In this document: one piece after another, positions 43,165 through 51,925 of the stretch | How the letters are laid out: the number at the start of each line of letters is the position of its first letter | Numbering within the stretch: position 1 is the first letter of the stretch | Source: Vitrella brassicaformis | Lineage: Eukaryota > Sar > Vitrellaceae | Direction of reading: 5' to 3' | NCBI GenBank assembly: GCA_001179505.1 | Contig: CDMY01000033.1 | Span: forward strand, 22,949 to 80,530 | DNA: 57,582 nt | Translations under genes and position numbers: made by a program | Notes under the pieces: generated by a model | What the model was told of the DNA's origin: nothing | The model's input: only the letters and a program-made list of their open reading frames with translations | Database searches by the model: none

Positions 43165-46100
43165 ATGGCAGCGGCGGCGGCTTCATCTTCATCTGCCGGT
43201 GCTGCGCATCAGGCCGAGGTGAGTCAAGGCACAGCACACACACACTCATCGTGTGCCACCGTCAATGATTCATTCATTTCTTCGTTTGCTTGTCTTCGTT
43301 TCATCAGGTGATGGGACGGTCTGCGAGTAGTCGTTACAAAGAGGGCACCCGTGTGGTGTCGCTGTCGAGCACCAGGAGGGCTCCGACCAATGACTACGTG
43401 TGGGTCACCGCCAAAGTATATCGCGTCGACCCGCATGTAGTCTACATGAAGGCGGGCACTCTGCACGAGGGGACGGCGCTTTACATGAGGGAGGTCGGCG
43501 GCTCGGAAGAGGAGTTCAAAGTGCTGAAGCCGCACCAGACCAACACAGACACACAAACGCACCCACAGGCACCCGTGGTAGGCAAACACACCTCAACAGA
43601 AAGGTCCCGGGCAGCACTCTGTGATGCATGTCTGTGGTGCTTTGGTGTGATGTGTGTTCAGGTGTGGGATGCTAGCAAGAAGGTACACACGGCCACACAC
43701 GACACGCGAACGATGTCAGCCACTCTCATGTCTATCTCCCTTGGTCTTATCTTCGGTGCAGGCCCCTGAACGCTTTGGCGAGGACCTTCTGGCCTCGTTC
43801 TTTAGTTTCATGACCCCTCGCGAGCTGTCGGCCATCTTCCCACCCCCTCGCAGCACCGACTCCATTGGCGCAGCCACACCCGCAGCAAAACCACGGCCCA
43901 GAGCCGTCCAGCGCGTCAGTGCTGCCCGACCAAACCCCACCACCACCACCACCACAGCCCCAGCGCCCCTCTTCGCCGGCATCTTCGCGCCTGCCCAAAC
44001 ACCATCCACATCACAATCGACAGCCACACCCGCCAGCTGCTTATTCGAGCTCGGCAAGGCATCCACGGGGGGAGTTGGCGATCTCTTTCATGGTGGGGCG
44101 GCAGCGTCGGGAGGTGGCTCTCTCTTCGGCGAAGTCGGGTCGACAAGCAGCGGCACTGGCAGAGGGAGTCTGTCTGGCCAGGGCGGGGCTGCCACTGGGA
44201 CGGCTGGCATGTTCGGCGGCAGCATCTCTGGCGGCGCTGGTGAGTGTGTGACGTCACGAAGCAACACACACATGGATGGATGGATCAATCTCCTGCTGGC
44301 TGCATGTGTGTGTGGATCCATCAAGTGTGGCGGCGACATCATCATTCAGTGGACCGTCATTCTCAGCTCGGGGCAGCATGCTTGGCGGTCCGGCCTTCGG
44401 GCAGCAGCCATCCGGTGGTGCCACGCGGAGCAGCCCCTCCCTCATCCACACGGCAGCCCTTCACCAGCAGACACACGTCGCCATCGACTCTTCCACCGAT
44501 ATCGACCGTCACTTCTGGGACAACATGACGACTGAGAAGGCCTTCCAGCTCGGCAAACGGCTCGTCAACCTGACGGCCCTCACTCTTGTGCAGCCACGCC
44601 GCGGCCGGTCATGGTGTCTGGGCAGCATGATAAATGTCGTAGAGGGCCATGCGGCCGGGCGGCGCGAGGCGCGCGAGAAGGAGGGGCAGCGGCTCATGGC
44701 GGAGGGATCGCTGGAGACCATCGACTTCACCACCGCCCCCACTCGCACCAGCCGCAGCTCCCCGCCCTCCCTCCCTGTCACCCAGCCCCCCACCCTCCAT
44801 GCCCTCAGGGCCGTCACTGGAGCCGTCCACCAGCACAGTGTGCTGGCCGACAGGGGCTGGAAGATGCCCGCACTCGAGTATGTGGACCAGGACGGGTGGG
44901 GTGCCAGCGAGCTCGGCCGCTTCGTCAGCTCGTCGCCATCGCTGAAAGAGGTTGGGGGGCGTCGGCGGTCATGGGGGCAGTGGGCGACTTTGTTTGAGCA
45001 CTTCCCTGAGGCACCTGATGGGCAGCCGGGGCCGCTCAGCCACCTCCAGAGCATCGGAGGGATCGAGCATCCGAGGAATCGACAGACATCAGAAATCACG
45101 CGACTGCAGGTAGGCAACCGTGACACAGAGGAGGCCTCATCCGCACGTGCACACACACGCGAATGACGCCATTCACCTTCTGTTTCTAGAACGTGCTCTC
45201 ATCGCGTGGCTGCCGCAAGTCGCTCACAAGCCTCGACGTGGAACTCTCACCATTCAGGGACCACGACGACCTGTCTGCCCTGCTGGCTGTTGACCGCTTC
45301 ATCAACACCTGCTGCACCTCGCCGGACGTGCCGCTCTACGTGACGGTTTTGAGGGGCATCTTCAACTTGGCCGTCTTCTACGCCGACGCATTCCCCCGTC
45401 GCCCCTCGCCCTTCATCAAGACGGCCATCAAGGAGGCGGCACGGCAGACGAGGTACGTGTACTACAGGCTCAGCCAGCACGACGTCACCCACCCCCTTGA
45501 CGACCCCAGCCCGGCGGCCACCGACATCGCATCGAGCCTCTCATTCGACGAGGCGCGGAGGGTGTCGGTCCACAATGCCAATGGCTTCGCTCCCCCTCCC
45601 GGCACCCCCCCACCCGCCCCCGCCATCATCAACGACCTGCAGCAGTTCCCGAGGGCGGGAGAGCTGTATTTCAGCAGCCGTCTGGGCGTTGCTGCGGGCC
45701 GGCTGTTGGCGCAGAGGATGCCCAGGGAGGTGGTGAGGGTCCTGTTTGATGGAGCTGTCAGTGCACAGGACAGGATCGGCGTGCTGGAGGGATTGGGGGC
45801 CTGGAGGGATGTCAACACTGTCCGTGTGGGTGAGTTAGATTGGGTCAGTCTCACGCAGGGCGGCGCCTTTGACGGCTGGGGGTCGAATGGCCTGCCATCG
45901 ATTAGCAACATAGGCATGCAGTTAGAAGGTATGCCGGGAGGGCAGTGAGTGCAGGAAGGTGGTCGTCGGGTCATCATGTGTGTGTGTCCATCCGCCTTGT
46001 CTGTGTGTCGTCATTCAGTGCCCCATGAGTTGGAGGCCTCTGCTGCCGCCAACATCATCCGCGACGGCCTGTCATCTCTGCTCTCCGCCGGTCTCCGCGG

Positions 46101-46266
46101 CCTGAGGGTTGTGAAGCTGCGGCTGCTGGACGTGTATCACGACCTTGGCGATGTCATTCGTCGTGAGCTGCTCCCGCACGGCACTCGAGTGGGCGGCTTC
46201 ACCATCAACACACCGGATAATGATGAGGATTGGTGCATTGTGCTGGTGGCATCTCGTGACCCCTAG
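43165..46266 (+). CDS. F-box/FG-insert family protein, copy 3 (suspect splice acceptor)
   Basis: Exons by comparison with copy 4: 43165-43218, 43308-43577, 43662-43682 (21 bases), 43762-44239, about 44325-45109, 45190-45928 and 46019-46266. With exon 5 starting at 44325 the length is 2595 bases (864 residues) and all phases close. However, the AG dinucleotide sits at 44324-44325, one base too late, so splicing at that AG would start the exon at 44326, shift the frame and give a stop near 44528. The F-box first half (APERFGEDLLASFFSFMTPR) runs into a shortened FG insert (LFAGIF, SLFGEVG, MFGGS, AFGQQ) that lacks the ~85 residues present at its start in copies 1 and 4. The Leu-repeat region and C-terminal domain are open. 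It is either a gene using an unusual acceptor or a recent pseudogene. Confidence 0.65.
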
Positions 46267-46912
46267 ACGGTGAGAGCAAAACACAGGCAGATACTCTTTA
46301 GCCCGCTGACCGGTGTAGTGTGTGTGTGTGTGTGTTTGTTTGGCCAGGCCGTCTGTCTGTCTGTCTGGCAGCATCGTACTGTAGCTGCATACACATGGGA
46401 TGGATGGACGGACGGACGGAGGCATGAGTGTGAAGGTGCGTGGACTCATGTCTGCGTGCCTGTTCGTTAATACTTCTCTCCCATTGCATCCCTTCCCTCC
46501 ACACACTGAGATGGATACACACTGCATTTCAACGATGGCAACGCAGCTCACAAGCCACACACGAGAGGCATCACCCTCTCTCCATCCAGGCTGCGTGAAC
46601 GATTGACAAGAAGGGCCCAAATAAAGGTGTTTTCGACTAAGTGCACACGCAAGAAGGTCTTAGGGACGTGGAAGCCGGTCGGTATAAATCTGTCCTACAC
46701 TGAGTGAGTACATATTCACAGAGATACATACACAACACAAACATACGTAGCACATGGGTATACAAAGAGAGGAAGATACATAACAGGCCATCCAATTGCG
46801 CCACCGTGTCTGTCTGTCTGGCTGGCTGTCTGTCTGGCTGTCGGCCGGTTGTGTGTGACACATAGGTGGATGGGTGCACACCCTGACGGCTGGACAGAGG
46901 AAGATCGGTCAG
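46267..46912. other. Convergent intergenic region
   Basis: Contains (TG)n at 46317-46340 and (GTCT)n stretches. The first ~120 bases resemble the sequence after copy 4 (a TGTGTGTTTG / GTCTGTCTGTCTG block followed by CAGCA-CGTA), so the duplication extends past the stop codon. No gene seen. Confidence 0.6.
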
Positions 46913-49295
46913 TCAGTCAGTGGGCGTTCTCGTCTCCTCCTCGCTCTCCTCCTCCTCGTCGTCGTCATCATCGCCATCATCGTCATCCTCATCTGCAGAC
47001 CAATGCATTCACACACACAGGTAGGCAGGCAGGCAGGCAGGGAGGGGGACAGCCGGATCCAAGGACACAAGTGAGTGTGGTGTCGGTCTGTTTGGCTGAC
47101 CTTCGTCGACCTGCATCTCCTGCGACTCGAGGAATCCCTGGATGTGGGCGAGGACGAGCCCCTCGAGATGCTTGTCACGCAGGCTCAGCTCACCTGTACC
47201 CGCCACGCAGACAGACAGACAGACAGATGGGCAGACATGGATGGAAGGAATGGATTTGACTGACTGGCCGACCCTTGGCGACGATTTCGTCGAGGCAGAG
47301 GACGAGGAAGTTCTCGATGACGTTCTTCTTCCGCTGTGCGTCCAGCTTGCGCCAGGCTGTCATGTGGGCGCGGTTGCTGTTGTAGCAGAAGAAGCAGTCC
47401 CACTCCTCCTTGTCGTCGGGGTGGGGCAGCGTCAGCTCGTCGAACTCGATGTCATCTGACGATGGAGGCAGCTGTGTGTGTCTGTGTGAGTGTGTGTTGG
47501 TTGGGTGCATGTGTCTGCGCACCGCGGGTGAAGTTGCATTTCTTGAGGAACTCGTCGGTGGCCTCCCGCTCCTCAGGAGCCCTGCACGATCAACCAAAAG
47601 ACACGACATCCGCCAGGCACACACCCATCATGATGTGTGTGTGCGTGGTGTCATTGCACACACATGTATGGCAGCTGTAGACGGTCGAATATGTCCTTCT
47701 CGCTCGCACAGGCGATGTGTTCACTCGAGTATGCGCCGCCCTCATACTTGTACAGATTCTTGTTGTTGAGGGTGTAGCCCTGCGAATGGCCGTGCGACGA
47801 GCAGACGCCGTACGCTGCTCGCACCGCCACCACCCGCCCACCTGTCGGCTGGCAAACTTTGCGATGGCCGTGTTGAAGTCGCGCGAGCCTGAACAACCCA
47901 CAACACACAATCCACAACGCATCATGCACAGATAGTGTCGTGTGGTGTGTTTTGTGTGCTGACCGGTGAAGTACAGGAGGCCGCATGTCTTCTCCTTCTT
48001 CGGCTGGAACTGAGCCGCATAAGCAGACCACACACACAGGGAATGATTTGGTTCACGGCTCTTTCTGCATGGATCAGGTGTGGTTACGATGAGGTCGACG
48101 CGTCGGTTGATGTTGGTGCCGGGCAGACGGCCGATGCCAAACACGGTGTGGGGGCACTGGTACTGCCCAAGACACACCACGCACCAGCAAGCACATACAA
48201 AGCAGGGGATGTGTGTGCATGTCCGTGTGCGATGCGATGGTGTGTACCACTTCCTTGTCCACATTGCGGCCCGAGAGATCGTCGTGACCCAGGTAGTACT
48301 TCTCGGTCTGCCCGATGATGTCCACCAGGTAGCCGTCTGACTGCAAACTGCACACAACCATTGCACACCAACCACACCACCGCCCGACTCGCCCACTTGT
48401 GGCGTCACTCACCGCTCGACGATGGGCTCGATCTCGGTCTCGAAGTAGTTGTCATGCTGATGGACACACACATCAGCGTACAAAACATGAATTTGTGTGT
48501 GTGCCAACCGTCCCTTTGCTGTGTGTGCATTTCTCACGTTGGGTACGATGAATATGTCGACGTCGCCACAGGTGTCCTTCAGGCGGCGGTACGACCCCAC
48601 ACACATCACCTCCAGCTCGTTGTTCGGGAACAGCTTCTCTACCGTGCCCTTGATGTAGTTGAAGTGCTGCAGCCACCCAGCCAGGCACACCAGACAGACA
48701 AACGGCACCCATGTGCGTGTTGGTGTGTGCGTACGGTGATGTGGTGTACCTGTTCCACCTCTGCGCGAGGGATGGGCTTCACAATGTCACCGTGGTGCTT
48801 GAGCCATACCTGCACACACACACACACACACACAGAGGCAGGACAGACAGACAGACAGACACGTGAAAGGCACCCATGCCGATGCCACCCATGCTGCCCA
48901 CATTCGGCGCATCCCCACCTTCTGGCCGGCATCGAGTAGGTGGGGATCCTCATCGAGTGCAGCCTGGAGCTCAGCCAACGTGTTGATGCCTGCATGCAGG
49001 CATCCACCACCCACATGCGTCTGTGGCCTTTGTCCGCCTTTCTGTCTGTCTGTCTGTCTGTCTGTCTGAGTACCCTTGCAGTACAGCTGAAGAGCGAGGG
49101 GCGGGAACATCCACTTGATGTCCTTGCTGAGGATGTCAGTCGAGCTGCAGCCACACAGACAGACAGCACACGACGAAGACAAATTTGGTTTGTGCGCCGG
49201 AGTGAACGTGTTGTGCTGCTGCATGTGAGCAGCCTGACTGTCGCTCTCCCGTACCCGATGTCAGCGGCGCCACCAGAGGATGATGCAGCAGCCAT
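46913..49295 (-). CDS. DNA polymerase family X (beta/lambda type) with acidic C-terminal extension
   Basis: Fifteen exons: 49295-49255, 49144-49074, 48989-48919, 48809-48750, 48666-48538, 48456-48413, 48347-48248, 48162-48088, 48009-47964, 47888-47842, 47779-47664, 47581-47523, 47455-47273, 47193-47101 and 46992-46913. Total 1215 bases, 404 residues. No BRCT domain. The lyase/fingers part is short (KHHGDIVKPIPRAEVEQ ends the DNA-contacting helices). The palm has the GS motif (CVGSYRRLKDTCGDVDIFIV, residues ~101-120) with the two metal-binding Asp in DVD, and the third Asp in RRVDLI (~195). LLYFTGSRDFN, GYTLNNKNLY, SEKDIFDRLQLPYMAPEER complete the family C-terminal core. The enzyme fills short gaps in base-excision or end-joining repair. 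After the usual end come ~120 extra residues with CFFCYNSNRAH and an Asp/Glu tail. Confidence 0.88.
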
Positions 49296-49834
49296 TCTGA
49301 CACGCCCGACGAGGGAATATGGTCAGCTGATTGCTCAGATCTGGGTGTCTGCTGAACTACTCCCGTCGGCCTCCGCTCTCCAGGGCAGGCTGAAAAGGTT
49401 TATCTCAAGAGATAGCGGTACTCATTCCGGCGCTCGCGAAAACCCCTTATGTATGGGTTTTTTGGGGTTGCAGGGTTCCAAACCCGCAAACCCCAATTAA
49501 TGGAAGAAGCGGCGGCTTTTCGCGTGCGTGCCGGTTTCGGCGGTGTGTCGCGTCCCTGAGGTGCGGCCGGATTTCAGAAAGCGCCGTGGATGAATGCCGA
49601 CCCTCTCTGAAGATCTATCTGAAGAGCCCTCCCCTCTCGCCGCCTCACCTCTCGCTCTGATTTCCCTCGGCCATTGCGTGTCTGGGCGCAAGGGCTCCTA
49701 ATCCCATCGCACACAAGCTCCGCCCGCTCTTGCCACCTCGTTGCAACCCTGCGCCTCCCTTCCACTGCTCGTTTCCTTGCTCTCTCGTCGATTGTCTTCC
49801 TTCGTGAGCCCTTCTCTCGCCCGCCGCCCGCACC
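49296..49834. promoter_or_regulatory. Divergent intergenic region, polymerase X / secreted protein
   Basis: 539 bases between opposed start codons. It holds an imperfect hairpin at 49464-49494 (GGGGTTGCAGGGTT with AAACCCGCAAACCCC), a possible structured or regulatory site. Pyrimidine-rich sequence precedes the ATG at 49835. Confidence 0.4.
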
Positions 49835-50411
49835 ATGAAGACGTCCCCCTCAGGCTGCCTGTGCCTCGTCGGCGTGCTCCTGCTGGCCGCCACCGCCACC
49901 GCGACGCCCCGGGACAGTGAGGACAACTCCGATGTCGTCGACCTCATCACGGCGGACATCAAGCTCTCCGAGGAGTGGGAAATTGACGCAAACGTGACGG
50001 ATGTTGACGACACGACGGAAGCTCCGGAATCTGGTGAGCAAACGGCCTCTTCCTCTCCCTCCATCCCTCTGAACCAATTCTGTCAATTCTGTCTGTCTAT
50101 CTGCTGTGTGCGTGCCGTGGATGGCTGTGTGCGTGAAGAAGACGCTAGTGATTCCTTCCCCTCCCCGGGGCCCCTCCGTGGTCTTCAGACCTTCTGCGGC
50201 TGGGTGATCCACCAAGCCTGGCGCAAGGCGTGCACTTCAATCAAGCTGCCCTTTCAACTCGTTTATCCCCATCAGGACCTCTTCGGGCTGCGCCCTCACG
50301 TGCATCAGCAACCACCACCTGCAGCAGCCCTGCCTCTGCCAGGGCGCAGGCACCCCGCTGCTGCTTAACACACGGTGCAACCTGCCTCTCGTCACCTACC
50401 GCGACAGCTGA
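49835..50411 (+). CDS. Small secreted Cys-containing protein, unknown function
   Basis: Three exons: 49835-50033, 50139-50229 and 50276-50411; 426 bases, 141 residues. A clear signal peptide (SGCLCLVGVLLLAATATA, cleavage near residue 24) is followed by a mature acidic stretch with an N-x-T site (ANVT). The C-terminal part is Cys-rich: FCGWVIHQAW, SSGCALTCISNHH and QQPCLCQGAG, ending in LVTYRDS. No family recognised. The last intron is only 46 bases and is needed to reach the Cys-rich frame; without splicing the frame reads a Pro/Ala-rich tail ending at 50366. It is head-to-head with polymerase X. Confidence 0.6.
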
Positions 50412-50713
50412 ACGACAGACAGATGGCCAAATTGCCAAGAGTCTGTGTGTGTGAGTGTGAGTGTGTGTCTTTTGATGTGTGTGTGTGTCTTGTGTTGTGT
50501 GCTTCAACGTATGTGCTTTAGTGTGTGGTATTAAGGTGGTGCTTTATTCACAACCACGTGCAAAGGTATGTGTGTGTGTGTAAGTGTGTGTGTGTGTGAG
50601 TCGTCTGTGTGACAGGTGTGGCTGGCTGTGTGCTGGCTGCTTTTGCGTCAGAGCTTTCCTTGAGAATAATCGTTTTTGACTGACAGGTCGCGCCTGATCT
50701 CGTCATATACATA
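50412..50713. other. Intergenic, TG-rich
   Basis: (TG)n tracts at 50445-50500 and 50570-50600; no gene seen. Confidence 0.6.
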
Positions 50714-51204
50714 CAGTCTGGACCGCGTAAGTGGGTCACCGCATAAGGCCATTTCGACTGATGCATTCACTGCTGCAGGCGGTGGGGCGGCATGATTTAT
50801 GTGATTTGTTTCCTGTAATGGGCCCATCAGACACCGTTGATGACACCAAGTGCATGTGTCGACGGCGAATCTTCTTGCAAAATCACTCAGGCTGCATCAC
50901 TTTGCGTGGCGTGTGTGGAGATCAACGATGAATCAAACATTCGGAGACATCCAAGGGCTCTCGCAGCCATCCAAGGACTGATTGAATGAATAAGAGGACA
51001 GACGGTTTTTCGTCGTTTTGAGTGACTTTGCGCGAGAAAAAAAGAGTTAATGGGCTTCTGAGAGGCTCCTGTGATTCATTCACAGCGAGAAATCACTCCA
51101 AAAGTCGCTGGAAAATAAGTGGGTCAGCTCTGTACGTTCGCATAAACGGGTCAAACGCGTAAGTGGGTCAGCCCTGTACTGACCCACTTACGCGGTCCGG
51201 ACTG
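50714..51204. mobile_element. Short inverted-repeat element with TA flanks (MITE, Tc1/mariner-like ends)
   Basis: The left end CAGTCTGGACCGCGTAAGTG at 50714 and the right end at 51204 are inverted repeats of about 26 bases with one mismatch, both bordered by TA (50712-50713 and 51205-51206). The length is 491 bases and no transposase frame is present, so it would be a non-autonomous copy. GTAAGTGGGTCAG-type motifs recur near the right end (about 51116 and 51160), and the final ~45 bases fold back on themselves. CAGT...ACTG ends with a TA target duplication are typical of Tc1/mariner elements. Confidence 0.7.
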
Positions 51205-51284
51205 TATGGTGTCCTAACGCATGTGTGCGTTTGTGCGTGCGTTTGTTGAAGCCAGGGGGGATGGGCGGGCCAGAGACGGGTGGG

Positions 51285-51925
51285 TAGTGGTGTCTATCAG
51301 TGGCCCTGCCATTCCTCGTCAGATCCGCTGGTCCAGGCCGCCCTTTCTCTCACACAGTCAGAGGGCCCCTGTCGATGTCCATCGGCTCTTCGGCAGGCCA
51401 CTCACCGCCTCGCCCGTCATTACCCGCGGCAGATCTTCGGTTCCCTCGACCCGTTGCGGGGCGGAGGGGCAGCAGCATCACTTGCCGACCGCCGGATGAG
51501 GGACTTGTCCTTGCTGCCGCCACCGTAACGTTACCTTTTGCGGCACATAGAATCGTGACTGTCGGTTGTCTGCGGCTGCTTGTTTCTTCTCAATTGTCGT
51601 CACTGACGTCGGTGTGGTCCCATTTGGAGTGATCAATCGGCTCGGCCATGAATAAATCAGCGAAGCCCTGCGGATCGCAAGCTGGCGAATAAGCTCGCCT
51701 TTCGATGAATGGGACAGCAATTAGCACTCACTGAGTCGGCGTGAGTGCCCTGGGGAGGTCGGCCTCCTCGATAAAAGCCTCGGCTGAAAGAGAGCCATCG
51801 CTCATTCAATTCTGCTCGACACATCCGCTGGTAGGCGACGGGCGAATGACGAGAGAGATGCCGAGAGTGATGCACACACACACACCTCTGTCCTCTTCTC
51901 GTCAGCCGTGTTTGAGTGTGTCGCC
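51285..51925 (+). promoter_or_regulatory. Conserved upstream module of F-box copy 4
   Basis: Inverted match to 18965-19605. Palindrome GGAGGTCGGCCTCC at 51754-51767 (159 bases before the ATG); CRE-like TGACGTCG at 51604-51611. Function inferred. Confidence 0.6.

Noticed and set aside
49440-49500. tRNA-like arm (GGGTTCCAAACCC)
   Set aside because: No acceptor stem, anticodon arm or other conserved tRNA positions around it.
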